A stretch of DNA of 5,852 bases from Croceicoccus sp. (GCA_029936705.1 JAPYSD010000249.1:1-5852), one strand, 5' to 3'. Counted from the stretch's first letter, positions 1 to 5,852 are shown. The notes: generated by a model not told the origin, from the sequence alone. Numbers and translations are program-made.

Positions 1-168
1 GTCGGAGGTCTGTAGCAGGACCCGCTCATACCCCTCGGGCATGGGCTGGGCGCCTGCCGGCGCGGGATAGATCAGTCTGCGCTGGCCCATCCAGGCCGCG
101 CCCACGACAATTGCATAGACAAGGACCGCGCCGACAATGAAGCCCAGCACGATCCGCCCGGCGGTCAA
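1..168 (-). CDS. Membrane-anchored alpha/beta hydrolase-like protein, N-terminal part only
   Basis: Only the first 56 codons are present; the gene continues past the left edge. Residues about 5-27 (RIVLGFIVGAVLVYAIVVGA) form one hydrophobic segment, so the protein is probably anchored in the inner membrane or carries an uncleaved signal. It is followed by RRLIYPAP (30-37) and PEGYERVLLQTSD (44-56). This arrangement (membrane segment, LIYP-P, then GYE-V-L-T-D) is characteristic of BEM46/FrsA-like alpha/beta hydrolases, in which the next residues begin the beta sheet core. The nucleophile elbow and the rest of the catalytic triad lie outside the window, so activity cannot be judged. I chose the TTG at 168-166 because it overlaps the dxs stop as TTGA, has a good GGAGGAAG ribosome site seven bases upstream, and no ATG lies between it and the membrane segment. 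A GTG at 150-148 is the alternative but would shorten the membrane segment. Translational coupling to dxs is inferred. Confidence 0.7.
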   Translation of the reverse strand, partial: MTAGRIVLGFIVGAVLVYAIVVGAAWMGQRRLIYPAPAGAQPMPEGYERVLLQTSD

Positions 169-2102
169 GCCCGGGCTTCCTCCACTCCCGCGCTGTTGTG
201 GCGCAGCGCCTTGAGCACGGTGTCGACGATATGGGGGGCATTCAGCCCCGCCGTGTCGTACTGCCGCTCGGGCGCGTCGTGGTCCTGGAACTGGTCGGGC
301 AGGCGCATCGTGCGGATCTTGAGCCCGCCGTCCATCAGCCCCTCGTCGCTCGCCATGGTCAGCACGTGTGAACCCAGCCCGCCGATCGAGCCTTCCTCGA
401 CCGTCACGACCACTTCGTGGCTGGCGATCAGGCTGCGGATCATGTCCTCGTCCAGCGGCTTGGCAAAGCGCAGGTCGGCGACCGTGGTCGACAGGCCCTT
501 GGCTTCCAGCTGGTCGGCGGCTTTCAGCGCCTCTGCCAGGCGCGTGCCCAGCGACAGGATCGCGATCTTGCTGCCCTGACGCACGATGCGGCCCTTGCCG
601 ATCTCCAGCCGCTCCGGCTTGTCGGGCATGGCCACGCCCGTGCCCGCGCCGCGCGGATAGCGGAACGCGATCGGTCCGCTGTCATGGCAAGCGGCGGTAT
701 AGGTCATGTGCGCCAGCTCCGCCTCGTCCGCGGCGGCCATCACCACCATGTTGGGCAACGTCGTCAGATAGGTCACGTCGAAGCTGCCCGCATGGGTCGC
801 GCCGTCCGCGCCCACCAGCCCCGCGCGGTCGATCGCGAAACGCACCGGCAGGTTCTGGATGGCGACATCGTGCACCACCTGGTCGAACGCGCGCTGCAGG
901 AAGGTCGAATAGATCGCGCAGAACGGCCGCATGCCCTGCGCGGCAAGACCTGCGGCAAAGGTCACGGCATGCTGCTCGGCGATGCCGACATCGAAACTGC
1001 GGCCCGGATGCGCCTTGGCGAACTTGTCGACGCCCGTGCCGCCCGGCATGGCGGCGGTGATCGCGCAGATGCGCTCGTCGCTTTCGGCCAGCCTGGCCAG
1101 CGTTTCGCCGAACACGTTCTGGTAGTTCGGCGGCCCGCCCTTGGACTTCTTCTGCTCGCCGGTGATGACGTCGAACTTCTGGACGCCGTGATACTTGTCC
1201 GCCGATTGCTCGGCCGGGCCGTAACCCTTGCCCTTCTGCGTCACGACATGGATCAGGCACGGCCCCTCGGCCGCGTCGCGCACGTTTTCCAGCACGGGGA
1301 CCAGCGCATCCAGGTCGTGCCCGTCGATGGGTCCGACGTAATAGAAGCCCAGCTCCTCGAACAAAGTCCCGCCCATGGCCATGCCGCGGGCGAATTCGTC
1401 GGTCTTGCGCGCGGCGACATGCAGCGGGCGCGGCAGCCGCCTCGCGAACTTGCGCGCCAGCTCGCGCAGGCCAAGGAACTGGCCCGACGACACCAGCCGC
1501 GCCAGATAGCCCGAAAGCCCGCCCACCGGCGGCGCGATCGACATGTCGTTGTCGTTCAGGATCACGACCAGCCGGTTGCCCGCCTGCTCGGCATTGTTCA
1601 TGGCTTCATACGCCATGCCCGCGCTCATCGCGCCGTCGCCGATCACGGCGATGCCCTTGCCGGGTTTGCCCGAAAGCTTGTTGGCGACCGCGAAACCCAG
1701 CGCCGCGCTGATCGAAGTGGAACTGTGCGCCGCGCCGAACGGATCGTATTCGCTCTCGCTCCGCTTGGTGAAGCCCGACAGCCCGCCGCCCTGGCGCAGG
1801 GTGCGGATCCGGTCGCGCCGTCCGGTCAGGATCTTGTGGGGATAGGCCTGGTGCCCGACGTCCCACACCAGCCGGTCGTTGGGCGTATCGAACACGTAAT
1901 GGATCGCGGTGGTCAGCTCGACCACGCCAAGACCCGATCCCAGGTGCCCGCCGGTCGTCCCGACGGCATCGATCATTTCCAGCCGAAGTTCATCGGCCAG
2001 CTGACGAAGTTGCGAGGGGTCCAGCTTGCGCAGGTCATCGGGCGTGTCGACCGTGTCCAGCAGCGGCGTGAGCGGTTTGTTTTGGGCCTGTTCGGCAGTC
2101 AT
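165..2102 (-). CDS. dxs: 1-deoxy-D-xylulose-5-phosphate synthase
   Basis: This cytoplasmic thiamine-diphosphate enzyme condenses pyruvate with glyceraldehyde 3-phosphate to give DXP, the entry step of the MEP isoprenoid pathway; DXP also feeds thiamine and pyridoxal synthesis. At 645 residues it has the family's full length. Visible family motifs in order are: GGHLGSGLG (51-59), containing the conserved His53; DVGHQAYPHKILTGRRD (81-97); the ThDP/Mg site GDGAMSAG (155-162) with NDNDMSI (183-189); PIDGHD (258-263); the transketolase-type catalytic Glu376 in IAEQHAVTF; and DRAGLVGADGATHAGSFD (425-442). No key residue appears missing. The ATG at 2102 is the only reasonable start, because a TAG lies four codons upstream in frame and the next Met is residue 43. 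No good Shine-Dalgarno precedes it. It follows msrB by 90 bp and its stop overlaps the next gene. In this kind of organism it would supply carotenoid, quinone and hopanoid precursors (inferred). Confidence 0.98.
   Translation of the reverse strand: MTAEQAQNKPLTPLLDTVDTPDDLRKLDPSQLRQLADELRLEMIDAVGTTGGHLGSGLGVVELTTAIHYVFDTPNDRLVWDVGHQAYPHKILTGRRDRIRTLRQGGGLSGFTKRSESEYDPFGAAHSSTSISAALGFAVANKLSGKPGKGIAVIGDGAMSAGMAYEAMNNAEQAGNRLVVILNDNDMSIAPPVGGLSGYLARLVSSGQFLGLRELARKFARRLPRPLHVAARKTDEFARGMAMGGTLFEELGFYYVGPIDGHDLDALVPVLENVRDAAEGPCLIHVVTQKGKGYGPAEQSADKYHGVQKFDVITGEQKKSKGGPPNYQNVFGETLARLAESDERICAITAAMPGGTGVDKFAKAHPGRSFDVGIAEQHAVTFAAGLAAQGMRPFCAIYSTFLQRAFDQVVHDVAIQNLPVRFAIDRAGLVGADGATHAGSFDVTYLTTLPNMVVMAAADEAELAHMTYTAACHDSGPIAFRYPRGAGTGVAMPDKPERLEIGKGRIVRQGSKIAILSLGTRLAEALKAADQLEAKGLSTTVADLRFAKPLDEDMIRSLIASHEVVVTVEEGSIGGLGSHVLTMASDEGLMDGGLKIRTMRLPDQFQDHDAPERQYDTAGLNAPHIVDTVLKALRHNSAGVEEARA
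176..183 (-). promoter_or_regulatory. Ribosome binding site for the TTG-started hydrolase gene
   Basis: On the minus strand this reads GGAGGAAG, seven bases before the TTG at 168. It lies within the last codons of dxs. It is the strongest Shine-Dalgarno match near the dxs/hydrolase junction and is the main reason for accepting the unusual TTG start. Confidence 0.65.
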
Positions 2103-2192
2103 TTCTATGGTCTAGCCGTCATTTGAGCCGGAGTCGAATAATGCGGGGCATCGCGACCAGATGCGCATCCTCCCCGCCCGTAAACGACTTCC
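2103..2192 (-). promoter_or_regulatory. msrB-dxs intergenic region with nested inverted repeats
   Basis: The 90 bp gap is the longest between the co-directional genes. Plus-strand GCGGG (2143-2147) pairs with CCCGC (2173-2177). Nested inside, GCATC (2148-2152) pairs with GATGC (2160-2164) around a 7-base loop, leaving about eight bases unpaired on one side. A perfect 10 bp palindrome, GATGCGCATC, occupies 2160-2169. In the transcript the structure would be followed by AUUAUUC, not a true U tract, so it is not a convincing terminator. No clear -35/-10 pair is visible. It may be an mRNA leader structure, a processing site, a protein site or chance in GC-rich DNA. Confidence 0.25.
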
Positions 2193-2684
2193 TTAGGCCG
2201 GACCGGGAATGAAATCCAGTGCCACCCCGTTCATGCAATAGCGTTTGCCCGTAGGGGCAGGTCCGTCGTCGAACACGTGGCCCAGGTGCCCGCCGCAGCG
2301 TGCGCAATGCACCTCTGTCCGCGGATAGCCCAGCTTGTAGTCGGTGCTGGTGCCCACGCCGCCCTTCAGCGGGCGATAGAAACTGGGCCAGCCGGTCCCG
2401 CTCTCGAACTTGGTGCGCGATGAATAGAGCCGGTTGTCGCAGCCCGCGCAGGCATAGATGCCCGAACGCTTCTCGTCGTTCAGGGGCGAGGAATAGGCGC
2501 GTTCGGTGCCTTCCTCACGCAGGATGCGGTATTCGGCCGCCGACAGCCGCTTGCGCCACTGCGTCTCGCTCAGGGTGAAGGGGAACTTCTCCTTCGCTTC
2601 GGCTGCGCGGCCGCAGGCGGAAGCCAGCGGGGTCAGCATGCCTGCCAGCAGCAGGCCGATAAAGCTTCGGCGATTGTTTATCAT
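2193..2684 (-). CDS. msrB: Exported methionine-R-sulfoxide reductase MsrB with Tat-like signal
   Basis: MsrB reduces the R epimer of methionine sulfoxide in oxidised proteins. The 163-residue protein has the whole SelR/MsrB domain (about 35-160): zinc cysteines C79/C82 (CAGC) and C127/C130 (CARC), GTGWPSF (96-102), HLGHVFDDGP (133-142) and the catalytic C150 in RYCMNG. The N-terminus, NNRRSFIGLLLAGMLTPLASAC, has paired arginines 5-6, a hydrophobic stretch to about 21 and a small-residue cleavage region, which looks like a Tat signal; the mature enzyme would act in the periplasm. C24 directly follows ASA, a poor but possible lipobox. The recycling-cysteine position of many MsrBs (GCGWPSF) is Thr97 here, so reduction must use another cysteine or an external donor. 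The ATG at 2684 has AGGAAGG four bases upstream. The gene begins 24 bp after the ABC permease and probably shares its transcript. Confidence 0.97.
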   Translation of the reverse strand: MINNRRSFIGLLLAGMLTPLASACGRAAEAKEKFPFTLSETQWRKRLSAAEYRILREEGTERAYSSPLNDEKRSGIYACAGCDNRLYSSRTKFESGTGWPSFYRPLKGGVGTSTDYKLGYPRTEVHCARCGGHLGHVFDDGPAPTGKRYCMNGVALDFIPGPA

Positions 2685-2688
2685 GTCG

Positions 2689-2695
2689 CCTTCCT
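2689..2695 (-). promoter_or_regulatory. Ribosome binding site of msrB
   Basis: The minus strand reads AGGAAGG, four bases before the ATG at 2684. It fixes the start in front of the twin-arginine signal and so supports export of the product. Confidence 0.7.
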
Positions 2696-2708
2696 ACCAC
2701 ATCCAGCC

Positions 2709-3974
2709 TTAGGCCTGCGTGAACGAACGGCCGGTCCGGCCCTTCAGCTGGCGCAGCAGCGTGGCAAGCCCGCGCCTGCCCTTTGCCGGACCCGATTTCA
2801 TCACCGTCTTGCGGAACAGCGCGGCGCCCGCGCGCACAATCAGGAAAACCCAAAGTGCCTGCCATGCGATGGCCACGAAATGAGGCCAGATCTCGGGCTG
2901 CGTCGCGGCGCGCGCCAGCATGGCAAAGGGCGAGCTGAACGGGAAGATCGCCGCCGCCATCTCGATCGGCTGGCCCTGGTGCCCCAGCGAATAGGACGCG
3001 AGGAAGAATACCATCAATTGCGCCATGGTGACCGGCATCGACAGGGTCTGCACCTCGCGCACCGTGGTCGCCAGCCCGCCGATCGACAGGAACAGCGAGC
3101 CCAGCAGCAGATAGGCGCAGGCGAAATAGGCGATGCACAGCATGGCAAAGACCGGCCAGCCCACCGCCGGGGCGGACAGCAGCGCCAGGCCGCCGCCGCC
3201 TGCCAGCAGCACCAGCGCTGCCACGCTGCCCCACACGCCGATCCCGACAAAGCTGACGCCCAGCATCGCCAACAGCTTGCCGAAGAACACCGCGTCCATC
3301 GGCACGGCGGCGGCCAGCACCTCGATGATCTTGTTGGCCTTTTCCTCGACCAGGTTCGACAGCACCATGCCCGCCAGCAGCATCGTCAGCAGGAACAGCA
3401 ATGTCTGGCCTGCCTGCGCGGTGCGGATGCGGCCGCCCACCTCGTCGATCTGGGTCGGCTGCGCCATGGGCTGCAACGCGACCTGCGGCCATTCGCGGCC
3501 CTCTGCGCCCGGGGCCAGGTCGCGCAGCCGCCGCGCCTCGTCGATCATCAGCGTTACGTCGGACCGCCAGAGGGCGATGCGACCTCCGGGACCGGACAGG
3601 ACAGGCTCGTCCAGCGTGCCCGACAATACGGCGGCCACTTTTCGGTCGCCCGGACCATCGGCCAGCATTGCGCGGATTTCGCCCGTGCCGGTGCGATCGC
3701 CTTGCAAGATCTCGATCCCCGGCAGGCGCGGCGCGGCGCTGCGCAGCGATTCGCGCGCCTCGGCGATCAGCGCGCTTTCGGGCGCCTGCATCGCGATGCC
3801 CAGCCGCGCTTCGCCCGCCGCGCCCTGGACGCTGGCGCCGATGCCGCCCGCCATCCAGGCGACGATCACCGGGAACAGCGGGCCCAGGATGAAGAACAGG
3901 AACGACCGGCTGAACAGGATGGCGCGGAAATCGCGGCGCGCGATGACCATGATCTTGGCGACGAATTGCCTCAT
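2709..3974 (-). CDS. ABC-2 type exporter permease, NatB-like
   Basis: The 421-residue protein is the membrane half of an ABC exporter with the preceding ATPase gene. One membrane segment (about 23-43) follows an amphipathic start (KIMVIARRDFRAILFSRS). Then comes a soluble stretch (about 45-188), expected to be extracytoplasmic in this family. About five more hydrophobic segments follow: 190-210, 232-258, 274-300, 309-333 and 364-386. The cytoplasmic motif NLVEEKANKIIEVLAAAVP (207-225) between segments two and three is the hallmark of NatB/YhaP-type ABC-2 permeases. NatB itself belongs to a sodium efflux pump, but homologues export varied substrates, so the cargo here is unknown. The frame stays open upstream to an ATG at 4160, but the ATG at 3974 is preferred: it forms an ATGA overlap with the ATPase stop, has GGGGGGAG seven bases upstream, and begins the conserved domain. 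The upstream extension lies within the ATPase gene and looks like shadow. Confidence 0.94.
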   Translation of the reverse strand: MRQFVAKIMVIARRDFRAILFSRSFLFFILGPLFPVIVAWMAGGIGASVQGAAGEARLGIAMQAPESALIAEARESLRSAAPRLPGIEILQGDRTGTGEIRAMLADGPGDRKVAAVLSGTLDEPVLSGPGGRIALWRSDVTLMIDEARRLRDLAPGAEGREWPQVALQPMAQPTQIDEVGGRIRTAQAGQTLLFLLTMLLAGMVLSNLVEEKANKIIEVLAAAVPMDAVFFGKLLAMLGVSFVGIGVWGSVAALVLLAGGGGLALLSAPAVGWPVFAMLCIAYFACAYLLLGSLFLSIGGLATTVREVQTLSMPVTMAQLMVFFLASYSLGHQGQPIEMAAAIFPFSSPFAMLARAATQPEIWPHFVAIAWQALWVFLIVRAGAALFRKTVMKSGPAKGRRGLATLLRQLKGRTGRSFTQA

Positions 3975-4975
3975 GCGCCTGCTCCCCCCAAGGCGCCTGC
4001 CTCCTCTTCCAGCGCTTTCGCCGCCGCTTCGCCCGCGATCGCGACGAAGGCATCGTGCAGTCCCGCCCGCTCGATCGAGAGTGACTGGATGCCCGCCTTG
4101 CCCTGGACCAGCGCGGTCAGCAGCGGCTCCACCCCGTCGTCGGGAAGCGAGAACGCCCACAGCGCGCCGCCCGTCGCCATGATCTGCGGCTCGGCATCAG
4201 CGGGCAGCGCCACGCGCCACGGTCCGCTGGGCTCCCGCGTTTCGAGGTGAACCTGCGGCGGCAGCCGGTCGCGCGCTTCGGAGACGAGGCCGTGGAACGG
4301 CACCCGCCCGCCCGCGATGATCGCGATCCGCTCGCACAGACGCTCCGCATGGGCGAGGACATGGGTCGAGAAGATGACGGTGGTGCCATTGTCGGCAAGG
4401 CTGCGAATCGTCCGCTCCAGCCGCCCCTGGCTGATCGCGTCGAGGCCCGAGAACGGCTCGTCCAGCACGACCAGTGCCGGATCGTGCACCAAAGTGGCCA
4501 GAAGCTGCACCGTTTGTGCCTGTCCCTTGGACATCTGGCGGATCTGGCGGTCCGCGATATGGCCAAATCCGTGTTCTTCCAGCAGCCGGTAACCACGCCT
4601 GCGCCCCTCGGCCGTCGGCAGGCCGCGCAGCGCGCCGACAAAGGCGATGGCGTCCACCGCCTTCATCGCCGGATACAGTCCGCGTTCCTCGGGCAGATAG
4701 CCGATGCGATTGGCCAGCGCGTGCGGATCCTCGCTGCCCAGCACGCGGCGCGTGCCGGTGTCGGGATCGATGATGCCCAGCAGCATGCGCAGGGTCGTGG
4801 TCTTGCCCGCGCCGTTGGGGCCGAGTATGCCGAAGATCGAGCCCTCGGGAACGGCGATGTCGATCCCGTCGACGGCCAGGACACCGTCGAAACGCTTGAC
4901 CAGTCCGCGGGCCTCGATCGCCAGCTTCGGGGCGGGCTGCGCGGTGAAGTGGGCCGGATCGAACGCGTGTGTCAT
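3971..4975 (-). CDS. ABC exporter ATP-binding protein, NatA-like
   Basis: The 334-residue protein is the ATPase that would power the adjacent ABC-2 permease; two copies are expected per transporter. Motifs in order are: aromatic contact near KRFDGVLAVDG (28-37), Walker A GPNGAGKT (52-59), a Q-loop region reading IGYLPEERGLYP (91-102), signature MSKGQ (148-152), Walker B with catalytic Glu in LVVLDEP (168-174), D-loop SGLD (176-179) and switch His205 in STH. Residues from about 220 to the end form the C-terminal extension (DUF4162-like) common in NatA-type proteins. Q-loop Gln is replaced by PEE and the signature is not LSGGQ; both occur in this subfamily. The ATG at 4975 was chosen though the frame is open to 5155, because family homology begins near residue 18 and the extension overlaps the divergent queG. 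Its ribosome site is weak (AGCAGG two bases upstream). The cargo is unknown. Confidence 0.94.
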   Translation of the reverse strand: MTHAFDPAHFTAQPAPKLAIEARGLVKRFDGVLAVDGIDIAVPEGSIFGILGPNGAGKTTTLRMLLGIIDPDTGTRRVLGSEDPHALANRIGYLPEERGLYPAMKAVDAIAFVGALRGLPTAEGRRRGYRLLEEHGFGHIADRQIRQMSKGQAQTVQLLATLVHDPALVVLDEPFSGLDAISQGRLERTIRSLADNGTTVIFSTHVLAHAERLCERIAIIAGGRVPFHGLVSEARDRLPPQVHLETREPSGPWRVALPADAEPQIMATGGALWAFSLPDDGVEPLLTALVQGKAGIQSLSIERAGLHDAFVAIAGEAAAKALEEEAGALGGAGA

Positions 4976-5051
4976 TGCCTGCTGCAACTGGAATCCCCAG
5001 GGAAGAGATTGCGGCTTTGCCCCGCAAGTCTGCAAGATAAGGTTAAGGCAT
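4976..5051. promoter_or_regulatory. Divergent intergenic region between the ABC operon and queG
   Basis: This 76 bp gap must serve starts in both directions. A perfect 6 bp inverted repeat, TTGCGG (5009-5014) and CCGCAA (5022-5027), is separated by seven bases, and GCAAG recurs at 5024-5028 and 5032-5036. These could form an operator, but neither strand shows a convincing -35/-10 pair. I see no riboswitch-like element or terminator in it. The promoter role rests on gene arrangement. Confidence 0.35.
5038..5042 (+). promoter_or_regulatory. Ribosome binding site for the GTG start of queG
   Basis: TAAGG ends nine bases before the GTG at 5052. A second TAAGG at 5044-5048 is only three bases away, probably too close. 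Together they support the GTG start, since the frame is open further upstream but offers no ATG or GTG there. Confidence 0.55.
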
Positions 5052-5852
5052 GTGAACGTTGCAAGCGCTGACAGGCTCGAACGGCTAAGGCAAGCGCTTC
5101 TGGAACAGGCGCAGCGCGAAGGGTTCGTCGCCGCCGGCATCGCCGATGCGGGCACCGATCCGCGCCGGGTCGCACGCCTGCGCGGCTGGCTGGACGAAGG
5201 GCGGCACGGATCGATGGGCTGGATGGAGGACCGCGCCGACCAGCGCGGCGCGCCTCAGACCCTGTGGCCCGATGCGCAAAGCGTGATCGCGCTGGGGATG
5301 AGCTATGCGCCCGGCCACGATCCGCTGGCGCTGGAGGGGCAGGGGGACCGCGCCCGCATCTCGGTCTATGCGCAGGGGCGCGATTATCACGACACGGTGA
5401 AGAAGGCGCTGAAGCGGCTGGCCCGCTGGCTGGTCGAGGAAGCTAAGCGCGAAGGGATCGAGGCGGGCGTGAAGGTCTTCGTCGATACCGCGCCCGTCAT
5501 GGAAAAGCCGCTGGCAGAGGCGGCGGGCATCGGCTGGCAGGGCAAGCACACCAACATGGTCAGCCGCGTGCATGGCAGCTGGCTGTTCCTGGGCGCGATC
5601 TACACCACCCTGCCGCTGCGCGCGGACGAGGTTCACCCCGACCGCTGCGGCAGTTGCAGCGCCTGCCTCGACGCCTGTCCGACGAACGCGTTTCCCGCGC
5701 CGCGCCAGCTCGATGCGCGGCGCTGCATCTCGTACCTGACGATAGAGCACAAGGGGCCGATTCCCGACGAATTCCGCGAGGCCATGGGCAATCGCATCTA
5801 TGGCTGCGACGATTGCCTGGCGGTCTGTCCGTGGAACAGCTTTGCCCAGAGC
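5052..5852 (+). CDS. queG: Epoxyqueuosine reductase QueG, C-terminus cut by the window edge
   Basis: QueG reduces epoxyqueuosine to queuosine in tRNAs with GUN anticodons, using cobalamin and two 4Fe-4S clusters in the cytoplasm. The first 267 codons are present with no stop; family members usually run some 350-380 residues, so about 90-110 are missing. Motifs include HGSMGWM (52-58), YAQGRDYHDTVKK (106-118), FVDTAPVMEKPLAE (143-156) with Asp145 at the place of the family's proposed catalytic acid, and GIGWQGKHTNMV (159-170). Two ferredoxin-like cysteine groups follow: C199, C202, C205, C209 in CGSCSACLDACP and C252, C255, C259 in GCDDCLAVCPWN, plus C225 in RCISYLT, giving the eight ligands needed. 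The GTG at 5052 is the start: no ATG or GTG exists upstream in frame, TAAGG lies nine bases before it, and the first internal ATG (5210) would remove conserved sequence. It is divergent from the ABC operon with no visible functional link. Confidence 0.96.
   Translation, partial: MNVASADRLERLRQALLEQAQREGFVAAGIADAGTDPRRVARLRGWLDEGRHGSMGWMEDRADQRGAPQTLWPDAQSVIALGMSYAPGHDPLALEGQGDRARISVYAQGRDYHDTVKKALKRLARWLVEEAKREGIEAGVKVFVDTAPVMEKPLAEAAGIGWQGKHTNMVSRVHGSWLFLGAIYTTLPLRADEVHPDRCGSCSACLDACPTNAFPAPRQLDARRCISYLTIEHKGPIPDEFREAMGNRIYGCDDCLAVCPWNSFAQS

Noticed and set aside
26..241. Minus-strand 71-codon frame across the dxs end
   Set aside because: It is out of frame with both dxs and the membrane-anchored hydrolase start, and its Arg/Cys-rich product looks like a shadow.
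417..2126. Long plus-strand open frame (569 codons) opposite dxs
   Set aside because: It lies antisense to an unmistakable dxs. Its product is rich in Arg, His, Gln and Ala with no recognisable domain, as expected for the shadow of a GC-rich gene.
2109..2165. Possible 18-codon leader peptide starting at the ATG at 2165-2163 upstream of dxs
   Set aside because: The purine-rich GGGGAGG directly abuts the ATG with no spacing, and the encoded peptide shows no run of regulatory codons.
2143..2177. Intrinsic terminator between msrB and dxs
   Set aside because: The stems are short and interrupted, and the following AUUAUUC is not a U tract.
2515..4053. Minus-strand 512-codon frame overlapping permease, msrB and ATPase
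   Set aside because: It is out of frame with three recognisable genes, and its Arg/Gly/Ala-rich product has no recognisable domain.
3975..4160. N-terminal extension of the permease to an ATG at 4160
   Set aside because: The extra 62 residues are low-complexity, lie wholly inside the ATPase gene, and are displaced by an ATGA-coupled start with a strong ribosome site at 3974.
2880..4250. Long plus-strand open frame (456 codons) opposite the ABC permease and ATPase end
   Set aside because: It is antisense to well-supported genes, spans their junction, has low-complexity His/Gln/Arg/Ala composition and shows no family motif.
4976..5155. N-terminal extension of the ATPase to an ATG at 5155
   Set aside because: It would overlap about 100 bases of queG and add 60 residues unlike any ABC ATPase N-terminus.
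5085..5750. Minus-strand 221-codon frame opposite queG
   Set aside because: QueG motifs on the plus strand are decisive, and the antisense product shows no domain.

Overview
The window is GC-rich with compact genes and strong G/C preference in wobble positions. Gene content and protein style suggest an alphaproteobacterium, probably Sphingomonadales (Erythrobacteraceae- or Novosphingobium-like). That placement is inferred from protein resemblance, not from a search. Six protein-coding genes cover nearly everything: five on the minus strand and one divergent gene on the plus strand. I see no tRNA, rRNA, CRISPR, insertion sequence, phage gene or recent-transfer signature.

Minus strand, in transcription order from about 4975 down to 1: (1) the ATPase of a NatA-type ABC exporter; (2) its ABC-2 membrane permease, joined by an ATGA stop/start overlap; (3) msrB, a methionine-R-sulfoxide reductase with a Tat-like export signal, 24 bp further on; (4) dxs, 1-deoxy-D-xylulose-5-phosphate synthase, after a 90 bp gap with weak inverted repeats; (5) the 5' end of a membrane-anchored protein resembling an alpha/beta hydrolase, starting at a TTG that overlaps the dxs stop and cut by the window edge. 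The spacing is consistent with one operon, possibly with an internal promoter or processing site ahead of dxs.

Plus strand: queG, epoxyqueuosine reductase (last step of queuosine tRNA modification), starts at a GTG at 5052 and runs off the right edge after 267 codons with both 4Fe-4S motifs intact. A 76 bp divergent intergenic region (4976-5051) separates it from the ABC operon and must hold the promoters of both directions unless they lie inside coding sequence.

The genes have no single obvious shared pathway: export, periplasmic protein repair, isoprenoid precursor supply (carotenoids, quinones, hopanoids) and tRNA modification. Envelope/oxidative-stress upkeep is a loose possible theme for msrB and the exporter only. 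I found no convincing undescribed system. The items worth a second look concern MsrB cysteine chemistry, unusual starts, and two short intergenic inverted repeats.
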